From contig JAFLZH010000001.1 of the NCBI GenBank assembly GCA_029785615.1, positions 188,629-252,628 on the forward strand: a DNA stretch of 64,000 nucleotides, given 5' to 3'. The translations under genes and the position numbers were made by a program. This document shows positions 54,829 to 62,116 of this stretch, in pieces (positions within the stretch are counted from its first letter, which is position 1; each line of letters starts with the position of its first letter). The stretch is from Nitrososphaerota archaeon (GTDB lineage Archaea; Thermoproteota; Nitrososphaeria; Nitrososphaerales; Gagatemarchaeaceae). The notes beneath the pieces were generated by a model. It was given only the letters and a program-made list of their open reading frames with translations. It did not search any database and had not been told where the DNA came from.

Positions 54829-55774
54829 GTCTCTGGTCCTCCTTTCCGGGGAGGGCGGCACCATCCCGGCGTCCGAGGCGAAGTCGCTCTTTTCAGCCTA
54901 CGACCCCAGCTCGGAGTTCAGGTCCCCCGCCCCGAGGATACTGGTCGCGGAGTCTGAGGCGGACCCCTTCCGCGTAGGGAGGAGGATCGCCTTCGCGCGT
55001 CGGGTGGGCCGCCTGGTCTCCGGGGCCTCTGAGGCGGCCGAGCTCCTCGAAGGGCACCGGGTCAGGTTCAGGGCCTTCGACCTGGCAGGCGGGAGCATGC
55101 CCGCTGACCCGGAAGAGTACATCGGCGATCTGCGGGCCACCATCGACCTGCGCGCCCCCGACCTGGAGCTGACCTTGGTCAGGGGGGAGCGGGAGTACCT
55201 CGCGGTCACCTCGCCCGGGACGATGGCCCAGGGATGGTCGCTCCGGCGGCCCCGCCAGAGGCCCTTTTTTCACCCCGCCGCCATCTTCCCCAAGCTGTCG
55301 AGGGCCCTGGTGAACCTCTCCCGCTGCGTCGAGGGGGACGTCTTCCTCGACCCATTCGCGGGGACGGGGAGCATCCCCCTGGAGGCTGCGATGGTCGGCT
55401 GCCGGGTGGCCGCCTCCGACGTGGCGGAGAAGATGGTCCGGGGGGCGTGGAGGAACATGCGCCACTTCCGCCAGGAGTGGCTTGGTGTGGTGCGCGCCGA
55501 CTCCGGGCGGCTCCCGGTGACCCAGGCCGACGCCGTGGCGACCGACGTCCCCTACGGCAGGGCCTCGAGCACCAGGGGGCTCGGCGCCGAGGAGATCATG
55601 GCCAGGGCACTTCCTACGCTGGCGGCCGTCGCCCGGCCGGGAGCCACGGTGGTCCTGATGCACCAGAAGGAGGTGGCGGCCGACCCCGGCGAGGACTTCG
55701 TCCTGATGGAGGAGCACGACCTTCACGTTCATAAGCGCCTGACAAGGACAATCTCTGTCCTGAGGAGGAGATGA
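54818..55774 (+). CDS. tRNA guanosine-N2 dimethyltransferase (Trm-G10/Trm11 type)
   Basis: 318 aa. An N-terminal THUMP-like region (RRIAFARRVGRLVSGASEAAELL) is followed by a methyltransferase with VFLDPFAGTGSIPLEAAMVG (motif I) and TDVPYGRASSTRG (the catalytic N/D-x-P-Y variant DVPYG). Archaeal enzymes dimethylate G10 of tRNA. Its start overlaps prs by 11 bases and its stop overlaps rnz by ATGA, so it sits in an RNA-processing operon. Confidence 0.88.
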   Translation: MKSKSLVLLSGEGGTIPASEAKSLFSAYDPSSEFRSPAPRILVAESEADPFRVGRRIAFARRVGRLVSGASEAAELLEGHRVRFRAFDLAGGSMPADPEEYIGDLRATIDLRAPDLELTLVRGEREYLAVTSPGTMAQGWSLRRPRQRPFFHPAAIFPKLSRALVNLSRCVEGDVFLDPFAGTGSIPLEAAMVGCRVAASDVAEKMVRGAWRNMRHFRQEWLGVVRADSGRLPVTQADAVATDVPYGRASSTRGLGAEEIMARALPTLAAVARPGATVVLMHQKEVAADPGEDFVLMEEHDLHVHKRLTRTISVLRRR

Positions 55775-56697
55775 ATTCGGCCAAGCTTTCGGTGACCTTC
55801 CTGGGTACCAGCTCTGCCGCTCCGACCAATTACCGGGGGCTGCCGGCCATTGCGATAAGGAGGGAGGGGCACGTCATCCTCATGGACTGCGGGGAGGGGG
55901 TGCAGCGCCAGGTCCTGGCCCAATCCATAGGCCTGGGGAAGGACATGACGATACTGATCACGCACCTGCACGGGGACCACGTGACAGGCCTCCTCGGCCT
56001 TCTCCAGACCATGAGCCTCGCCCAGAGGCGGAAGCCGGTGGTCATAGTCGCCCCGGCCAAGCTCCTGCGCTGGCTCGAGGTGAGCTCGGACCTCCTGAAC
56101 TTCGGGCTCACCTTCCCCATCAGGTTCGTGGCCGCCCGCCCCGGCGTGGTGCTCCGGACCCCCGAGTTCAAGGTCAGGGCGGCCAGGGCATCCCACTCCG
56201 TGGAGGCCTTCTCGTATCTCGTCGAAGAGCTTGGCCGCCCCGGGGTGTTCCACCCCGAGAAGGCGAAGGCCCTGGGCGTCCCCGAGGGGAGGCTATGGTC
56301 GGCGCTGCAGAAGGGGAGGTCGGTGACAGTCGGGGGGAGGAAGGTGGCATCGTCCGAAGTTGCCGGCCCGCCGAGGCCGGGGAGGCGCATAGGATACTCA
56401 GGCGACACCCGCCCGTCACCCAGGCTTGCACGCTTCTTCGAGGGATGCGACCTGCTGATATTCGACTCAACCTTCAGGGGCTCCGACAGGGACAAGGCCC
56501 TGGAGCGGATGCACAGCACCTGCGTGGAAGCGGCCGGCCTGGCGAAGGAGGCGGGCGTCAGGAGGCTTGCGCTCACCCACTTCAGCGCACGTTACACTTC
56601 AGCGACGGCTCTGCTCAGGGAGGCGAGGAAGGTCTTCCACGACACCGTCGCCGCCGCGGACGGGCTCACCCTGGCCGTGGACTATCCGCCCGTGTAG
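55771..56697 (+). CDS. rnz: Ribonuclease Z
   Basis: 308 aa. tRNA 3' processing endonuclease. TSSAAPTNYRGLPAIA, the zinc motif THLHGDHVTGLLGLL (HxHxDH), FHPEKAKALGVPEG, and late YSGDTRPSP and LTHFSARY. Complete. Removes trailers before CCA addition, and the CCA-adding enzyme is encoded a few genes on. Confidence 0.95.
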   Translation: MNSAKLSVTFLGTSSAAPTNYRGLPAIAIRREGHVILMDCGEGVQRQVLAQSIGLGKDMTILITHLHGDHVTGLLGLLQTMSLAQRRKPVVIVAPAKLLRWLEVSSDLLNFGLTFPIRFVAARPGVVLRTPEFKVRAARASHSVEAFSYLVEELGRPGVFHPEKAKALGVPEGRLWSALQKGRSVTVGGRKVASSEVAGPPRPGRRIGYSGDTRPSPRLARFFEGCDLLIFDSTFRGSDRDKALERMHSTCVEAAGLAKEAGVRRLALTHFSARYTSATALLREARKVFHDTVAAADGLTLAVDYPPV

Positions 56698-57092
56698 GCG
56701 GTCAGCCAGTCGATGACTTTGTCCAGCTCCTCCGACGTGATGGTGAGGTAGACTGGCCCCAGGGGGGACTCTTCCGGACTCCCGCACACGGCGACCACCC
56801 CGGCGGCCGCAGCCTGCCTGTTCAACATCATCGAGGCGGAATGGCCTGCCCTGTCCCGAAGGAGGAGCTTCCTTGCCGCGGACCGGACGTGCCTGTCCCT
56901 GAGCTGGTCTCTGATGTGGACCAGGGTCTTCGGGTCTTCGTTCGCCAGCCTGGCCGATTCCCCCCTGATGGAGACCGCCTCCGGGCCCATCCCGGCTATG
57001 GTCGCCAGCGCCTGGGCCACCTTCGCAGGGTCTTCTGAAGGCGAGACCCTGGCCTCCAGGGTCAGCCTGGCCCTGAACTCAGGATGAGACAT
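56682..57092 (-). CDS. UPF0201/COG1325 RNA-binding protein
   Basis: 136 aa from ATG at 57092. LEARVSPSEDPAKVAQALATI and SARKLLLRDRAGHSASMMLNRQAAAAGVVAVCG match the archaeal UPF0201 RNA-binding domain, proposed as an exosome-associated dsRBD-like protein. Overlaps the UPF0200 gene by 14 bases upstream and the end of rnz by 16. Confidence 0.85.
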   Translation of the reverse strand: MSHPEFRARLTLEARVSPSEDPAKVAQALATIAGMGPEAVSIRGESARLANEDPKTLVHIRDQLRDRHVRSAARKLLLRDRAGHSASMMLNRQAAAAGVVAVCGSPEESPLGPVYLTITSEELDKVIDWLTAYTGG

Positions 57093-57636
57093 CCTTCTCC
57101 CAGCGTTCGACCAGCCCCGCCAACTCGGCGGCCAGCGCCTCGGGGGTGGTCCGCTGGTTGGAGACCGTCTCGTCTGCAATCGCGATGGCCTCGCCTATCC
57201 CCACGTCGAGCTCCCTCCTGTCCCTGGCTGCGAACATCTCATAGGTGAGGGGGTCATCGCTCCGCCCACGCTCCCTCAGGAGCTCGAACCTCCTGGCCGG
57301 GGATGCAGCAACGGCGACCAGCAGGACCCTCGCGTTCCTCCGGAACGCCTCCACCTCGGAGGCAGACCTGATGCCGTCCACCACCACTCTCTCCGCCCCA
57401 GACAGGGCGACCGTCTCCAGGCAGAGGTCGGCCACCGCGGACGGCCCGCGCTCCTTCCTCAGGAGCTTCATCACCTCCCCGGTGTTCTTCGCGTCTGGCT
57501 CGAGCCCTCGCCTCCTGGTCTCTGCCCGGATCACGTCCCCCATGACCACGCGCTTCCAACCTTCGCTGACGAGCCGCTGGGTCGCGGTCGACTTGCCGGC
57601 CCCGGGCATGCCGGTCACTGCCACAATGCGGAGCAA
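57079..57636 (-). CDS. UPF0200 P-loop kinase
   Basis: 185 aa from TTG at 57636. RIVAVTGMPGAGKSTATQRLVSEG (P-loop), VMGDVIRAETRRRGLEPD and VVVDGIRSASEVEAFR are the UPF0200/CoaE-like archaeal kinase. Substrate is not settled; dephospho-CoA or nucleotide kinase are proposed. The much longer frame is antisense to thpR. TATA CTTTAAATTC is about 31 bases upstream and shared with thpR. Confidence 0.87.
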   Translation of the reverse strand: MLRIVAVTGMPGAGKSTATQRLVSEGWKRVVMGDVIRAETRRRGLEPDAKNTGEVMKLLRKERGPSAVADLCLETVALSGAERVVVDGIRSASEVEAFRRNARVLLVAVAASPARRFELLRERGRSDDPLTYEMFAARDRRELDVGIGEAIAIADETVSNQRTTPEALAAELAGLVERWEKDVSS

Positions 57637-57662
57637 TCTGTCCCTCTGCCCGACCGGTAGCG

Positions 57663-57671
57663 AATTTAAAG
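57663..57671. promoter_or_regulatory. Shared two-way TATA box between UPF0200 and thpR
   Basis: ATTTAAAGG (plus) / CCTTTAAAT (minus). Minus start at 57636 is about 31 bases away and plus start at 57695 about 28 bases away, so one near-symmetric box serves both leaderless genes. Confidence 0.6.
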
Positions 57672-57694
57672 GAACCACGGTCGACCTGGTGCAG

Positions 57695-58246
57695 ATGCGA
57701 CTCTTCGTGGCGCTGGAGTTGCCGGGGCAGGTCCTCGACGCACTCACGAGGTTCCAGGCTTCCCTGGCCGCCACCGGCTCGGACCTCAAGCTCGTGGAGC
57801 GTGAGAACCTCCACTTCACGGTGAAGTTCCTGGGGGAGGTTACGGAAGCGGAGGCCGACGAGGCGAAGTCCAGGCTCGCCGGGCTGGCGCTGGAGGGCGG
57901 CGAAGTGGAGCTGAAGGGGGTCGGCGCCTTCCCCGACGAGCGGAGGCCCAGGGTGGTCTGGGCGGGGGTGGCGGGGGAGCACCGAATGCTCGTCGAGCCC
58001 CTGGCAAGAGAGGTCATAGCCTCGCTCGAGGGGCTCGGGGAACGCGACACCAGGCCATTCCAGGCCCACGTCACCCTGGCCAGGGTGAGGTCGCCCAGGA
58101 ACGCCGGGGAGCTCGCAGCCCTGATCAGGGGGAGTTCAGGCGTCTCCTTCGGGTCAGCGCGGCTGACAGAGCTGAAGCTGAAGTCGAGCAGGCTCACGCC
58201 TGCTGGGCCCGTCTACGCCGACATCGGGGTGTACCCGCTGAGATGA
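57695..58246 (+). CDS. thpR: RNA 2',3'-cyclic phosphodiesterase (2'-5' RNA ligase)
   Basis: 183 aa from ATG at 57695. Two HxT motifs: ENLHFTVKFLG and FQAHVTLARVR. The start MRLFVALEL is the family standard. Opens 2',3'-cyclic phosphates or joins 2'-5' bonds, possibly in tRNA intron processing. Its stop overlaps the cca start (ATGA). Confidence 0.93.
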   Translation: MRLFVALELPGQVLDALTRFQASLAATGSDLKLVERENLHFTVKFLGEVTEAEADEAKSRLAGLALEGGEVELKGVGAFPDERRPRVVWAGVAGEHRMLVEPLAREVIASLEGLGERDTRPFQAHVTLARVRSPRNAGELAALIRGSSGVSFGSARLTELKLKSSRLTPAGPVYADIGVYPLR

Positions 58247-59565
58247 CCGGCCTGGCGGAGGTCGTCGCCCGGGCAAAGCGGACGGTGGTCCCCTCCCCGG
58301 CGGAGGCCGCAGAGGTCGAGTCCATCGCCGCCTCACTGATCTCCAAGACCGAGCGCGCGGCCGCTCGGCACCCGCAGACCCGGGGGGTGCTCCTCGGAGG
58401 ATCCTTCGCAAAGGGGACCTGGCTCTCTCATCGCGTGGACCTGGACATATTCGTGAGGTTCGACCCTTCCACCCCAGAAGAGGAATTCGAGAGGGTGGGC
58501 CTCGACATAGGGGAAGAGGCCACCAGGGGCCACCCGGTCGGGAAGATGTACGCCCAGCATCCATACACCGAGGCGACGGTGGACGGCGTCAGGGTGAACA
58601 TAGTCCCGTGCTACGACGTGAGGAAGGGGGAGTGGAAGAGCGCGGCCGACAGGTCCCCGTTCCATGTCGGACTGATCGAGGCCCTCCCCGATGAGCAGAA
58701 GGTCCAGATCAGGCTGCTCAAGGCGTTCATGAACGCCGCCGGCGTCTACGGCGCGGAGATCCGCCGCCAGGGCTTCAGCGGCTACGTCGCCGAGGTGCTC
58801 GTCCTGAGGCTCGGGGGGTTCCGGCAGGCGGTCGAGTCGTTCGCTCGCTACTCGGTCCCCCTGGAAGGGAAGGCGTTCAGTCTCACTGACCCGGTCGACG
58901 AAGCCAGGGACCTGGGGACCGCGGTTTCGGGGGAGAGCCTGGGTGTGATGGTGCTCGCCTGCAGAGAGTTTCTAAGGCGCCCCCGCATGGCCTACTTCAG
59001 CAGATTGCCGCGAAGAGTCCGAACCTCGCTGGGCGGGAGGGTAGTCGCAGTCGTCTTCTCGCACGTCACCCTCTCCGAAGACACCCTGTGGGGTGAGCTG
59101 AGGAGGACAACGAAACACGTAGTGAAACACCTGGAAGAGGAGGGATTCAAGGTGGCAAGGTCCCTCGCCGCCTCCGACAACCTGAAGCGGAGCGCGATCC
59201 TCCTCATCCCCGAGTTCGACAAGCTCCCGGCCCTGGAGCAGAGGGTCGGACCGACGGTCGACAGGCAGAATGACGTCGAAGCTTTCCTGAGGTCCAACTT
59301 GAACAGCTCCAGGCTGGTGTGGGTCGACGGCGACGCGAGGGTCAGGATGCTCCTCCCGAGGGAGCGTACCCGCCTGGACCGGCTCCTGGCGGACGTCGCC
59401 AGGGGGAGGGCAGGACCCGTGGGCGCCTCCAGGGAGATCGAGGCGGGGATGAAGAAGAGCGCCATGGTGCTCCGGGGCCGGGCCCTGTCCCGCGCGGCCG
59501 CGACTTCAGGTTGGCTGAGAGATGGAATCAGAGAAATCACCTCGGACGCCATCGGAACGCGCTGA
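58243..59565 (+). CDS. cca: CCA-adding enzyme, class I
   Basis: 440 aa. Adds CCA to tRNA 3' ends without a template. Nucleotidyltransferase motif LLGGSFAKGTWLSHRVDLDIFVRF (GGSx8DxD), VRVNIVPCYDV, and a tail domain containing LKAFMNAAGVYGAEIRRQGFSGYVAEVLVL. All three tRNA genes in the window lack encoded CCA and need this enzyme. Coupled to thpR and overlapping the next kinase gene by 44 bases. Confidence 0.95.
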   Translation: MTGLAEVVARAKRTVVPSPAEAAEVESIAASLISKTERAAARHPQTRGVLLGGSFAKGTWLSHRVDLDIFVRFDPSTPEEEFERVGLDIGEEATRGHPVGKMYAQHPYTEATVDGVRVNIVPCYDVRKGEWKSAADRSPFHVGLIEALPDEQKVQIRLLKAFMNAAGVYGAEIRRQGFSGYVAEVLVLRLGGFRQAVESFARYSVPLEGKAFSLTDPVDEARDLGTAVSGESLGVMVLACREFLRRPRMAYFSRLPRRVRTSLGGRVVAVVFSHVTLSEDTLWGELRRTTKHVVKHLEEEGFKVARSLAASDNLKRSAILLIPEFDKLPALEQRVGPTVDRQNDVEAFLRSNLNSSRLVWVDGDARVRMLLPRERTRLDRLLADVARGRAGPVGASREIEAGMKKSAMVLRGRALSRAAATSGWLRDGIREITSDAIGTR

Positions 59566-60316
59566 CCTCAGCCAGCTGACGCGGACTCCGTACGTCAGAG
59601 TCCTCACCTACCCGGGTATCTCGCTGGAGGAGGCGAAGTCGAGGGTGAAGCAGCTCGAGGGCCTCGGCGTGGAGGAGGTGGTCTTCGAGGGGCACACGAG
59701 GATAGGTAGCCTGGGGGTCCTGGGGCTGGGGACAGTGGGGGTCGTGGTCAAGGCCGTGGCCCGGGGCGGGGAGTGCGCTCTGAAGATCAGGAGGACCGAC
59801 GCTAACCGCCCGGACATGGAAGAGGAGGTGAGGGTCACGAAGATGGCGAACCGGATAGGGGTCGGCCCGGAGGTCTACGCCCACACGAGGGACGTCATCA
59901 TGATGAAGCTCCTAGAATACGAGGAGTTGGCGGAATGGCTGAAGCGCCTGAAGGGGCCCGGCCGGAGGGAGGCGGCCAGGGGGATGGTCCACGCACTGCT
60001 GAACCAGTGCCGGAAGCTCGACATCATGGGCATCGACCACGGGCAGCTGAGCAACCTGAGGAAGCACGCCGTGATTGCCGAAGGGGCGCCCTGGATCATC
60101 GATTTCGAGTCCGCTGGGACGGGGCGGCGGCCGAGGAACGTGACCACCGCAGCGCAATACCTGTTCGTCGGAGGGGCCTTGGCCCCAGCCATGCGGAGGG
60201 CCCTTGGGGTCCATGACACGGAGAGGCTGAAGGCGCTCTTGGGCGCCTACAAGGAGGACCTGTCTGACTACGCCTACGCCAAGGCGCTGGAGCACCTGAA
60301 GGTCGCGGGGCGATGA
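59522..60316 (+). CDS. COG2112 serine/threonine kinase-like protein
   Basis: 264 aa from ATG at 59522. Kinase fold of the RIO/COG2112 type: LGLGTVGVVVKAVARGGECALKIRRTD (ATP Lys), MGIDHGQLSNLRKHAVI as the catalytic loop and PWIIDFESAGTG in the DFG position. Rather than HRD it has DHGQLSN, typical of this archaeal family. Target unknown. The start overlaps cca by 44 bases; translational coupling is likely. Confidence 0.85.
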   Translation: MESEKSPRTPSERADLSQLTRTPYVRVLTYPGISLEEAKSRVKQLEGLGVEEVVFEGHTRIGSLGVLGLGTVGVVVKAVARGGECALKIRRTDANRPDMEEEVRVTKMANRIGVGPEVYAHTRDVIMMKLLEYEELAEWLKRLKGPGRREAARGMVHALLNQCRKLDIMGIDHGQLSNLRKHAVIAEGAPWIIDFESAGTGRRPRNVTTAAQYLFVGGALAPAMRRALGVHDTERLKALLGAYKEDLSDYAYAKALEHLKVAGR

Positions 60317-60375
60317 GCTCCTGACCGCGCCGCCTGCGAACCTTTAAACTGAGACCGAGTTCGGCTCCTACTCGC

Positions 60376-60473
60376 GGGGTCGTAGTGTAGCTTGGTCCAG
60401 CATACCAGAGTGAATGACCTTCACGGTGAGCCTGGGGCGCTGGCGATCGCGAGTTCAAATCTCGCCGACCCCA
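60376..60473 (+). tRNA. tRNA-Pro(GGG) with an intron in the anticodon stem
   Basis: Acceptor GGGGTCG (60376-60382) pairs with CGACCCC (60466-60472), discriminator A. Joined, the anticodon arm is CCAGC-CTGGGGC-GCTGG with anticodon GGG at 60434-60436. A 22-base intron (about 60408-60429) splits the 5' strand of the stem after CCA, at about position 29/30, and has an inner hairpin GTGAA-TGACC-TTCAC. T-arm GCGAG-TTCAAAT-CTCGC. No CCA encoded. Spliced length 76. Confidence 0.85.
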
Positions 60474-60741
60474 CATCCATTTGGGTTCACGCTCTTTCGC
60501 CCAGACGCCATAGAATGACCTACTCCTGGCGCTGAGCCGCATCGATTTCCCAGAAGCCAGCCTGGGTTTGCTCCGTCCCGATCTTCACGCACCGGCCTCC
60601 GCGACCATGGAACCTCGCTTTCGGGATCATTGCCCTGCCAACTTTGGGCGGGCCGCCGTTGGCCAACTGAAGAGCGGCTACGAACGTCATCGATGAAACC
60701 AGGCCCTGAATCTACGCCGGCACAGCTTGGACGCTGTCGTC

Positions 60742-62037
60742 CTACCCCGTGGAACGGGAGGGACCCCCCTGCGCCCCCGGGGCGGGCCGGGGCCTTCCAT
60801 CGAGCTTCCAGAGGTCCCTCGACGCACCGAACAGCACGGACGAGACGAGCAGGGCGGCGCCCACGTACGCATAGACGGGGAGGACGCCGATGGCCGCGAT
60901 GAACAGGCTCCCGAAGACTATGGCCGGCGGACCTCCGACGAAGCTGAGGAGCCCATCTATGGCGAAGTAGCGGCCCCTCATCTCCGTCGGCACGATGTTC
61001 TGGGCGGCGGTCAGCCACGCGTTCCCGCCGAACCCCTGGGCGAACCCTGCTGCAAAGAGCGCAGCGACGGCGACCGCGGCAGAAGGCTCGAGCCCCATGA
61101 GCAGATACACCCCCCCGGGGACGCTCCCGGCCATGAGCACCCAGACCGCGCCCGCGCGGCCGAGGGCCGACGTCCGCCCGAGTGTGAGGGAACCTAGGGC
61201 ACCTCCAAGGACGTTCGCGCCGGTGGCTATCCCGAACGCGACGGCGCCCAGGCCGACGCCCTGGACCATGTAGACCACCAGGTAGTAAAACACGACCGCG
61301 CTGAGGAAGTTGAACACTGTGGCTGACGCCGAGAGGAAGAGGAGCCCCCGCTGAGACCGTAGCCAGCTCATGCCGTCCTTTACCTCGGAGAGCATGCCCG
61401 CACGCGTTCCCGACTTCCTCGGTCCGTCGGGTGTCGAGCGAGCCACAAGGAGGAGAGCGAAGAGCGCCGCCAACCCAAAGGCGGCGGCGCCATAGGCGAA
61501 GGCGACCACGGCTCCTGCGAACGCTATGATTCCGCCGCCTATCGCGGCCGAAGCCGACCCGATCACAGAGGTACCTGCCCTGGTGACCCCGTTCGCGTCA
61601 GATAGCTCGCCGGCGCTCACGATCTCAGGCAGGTAAGAGTAGTTACAGGACCGATACAACTCCGTGGCCGCGGACCAACAGACAGCCACAGCCACGACCA
61701 CGGGGAGCTGGAACCCGTACAGCGCGAAGACCGCCGCCAGGAGTCCCAAACTCACCCCTCTGATGACATTGGACAGGAGGAGGAGGTGGCTCCGGCTGTA
61801 CCTGTCCACCCAGACCCCGCCCGGCAGGGTGAACCCTATTGTGGTCAGGGACTCTGCGAGGCCCACTACGCCGACATAGATGACCGACTTCGTGACCTCG
61901 AAGACCATCCAGATCACAGCTATCCCGAAGACCGAGGAGGCGGTCCGTGAGGAGACGTTCATCGCGATGTAGTGGAGGAACCTGCCGTTCCGAAACAGCG
62001 TCTTGGTCTTCCTGGGCTCTTCCCCGGAGCCGCTCAC
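60742..62037 (-). CDS. MFS transporter
   Basis: 431 aa with about 12 membrane helices: FLHYIAMNVSSRTASSVFGIAVIWM, GGVWVDRYSRSHLLLLSNVIRG (loop 2-3) and a central loop with SGTRAGMLSEVKDGM. DrugA/enterobactin-exporter-like subfamily. ATG at 62037. The 268 bases between tRNA-Pro and this stop contain no supported gene. Confidence 0.85.
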   Translation of the reverse strand: MSGSGEEPRKTKTLFRNGRFLHYIAMNVSSRTASSVFGIAVIWMVFEVTKSVIYVGVVGLAESLTTIGFTLPGGVWVDRYSRSHLLLLSNVIRGVSLGLLAAVFALYGFQLPVVVAVAVCWSAATELYRSCNYSYLPEIVSAGELSDANGVTRAGTSVIGSASAAIGGGIIAFAGAVVAFAYGAAAFGLAALFALLLVARSTPDGPRKSGTRAGMLSEVKDGMSWLRSQRGLLFLSASATVFNFLSAVVFYYLVVYMVQGVGLGAVAFGIATGANVLGGALGSLTLGRTSALGRAGAVWVLMAGSVPGGVYLLMGLEPSAAVAVAALFAAGFAQGFGGNAWLTAAQNIVPTEMRGRYFAIDGLLSFVGGPPAIVFGSLFIAAIGVLPVYAYVGAALLVSSVLFGASRDLWKLDGRPRPAPGAQGGPSRSTG

Positions 62038-62116
62038 ATCTCAGCCAGGAGTCCTATCGATATATCTCCTGCTCACCAGGAGATGGCTGCGGAATCGGGC
62101 CGGAGAGTCGCCCTGG

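Noticed and set aside
54893-55732. 279-codon frame antisense to the Trm-G10 gene
   Set aside because: Shadow; composition is His/Pro/Gly-rich and no start signal is present.
57079-58197. Long 372-codon version of the UPF0200 gene
   Set aside because: Its extra N-terminus is antisense to thpR, and the TATA box lies after it; the TTG at 57636 fits the family length.
60376-60473. Reading the tRNA as Glu or Val from CCTTCAC in the arm
   Set aside because: U33 and the stem do not fit; removing 22 bases gives a perfect Pro(GGG) arm that agrees with the acceptor.
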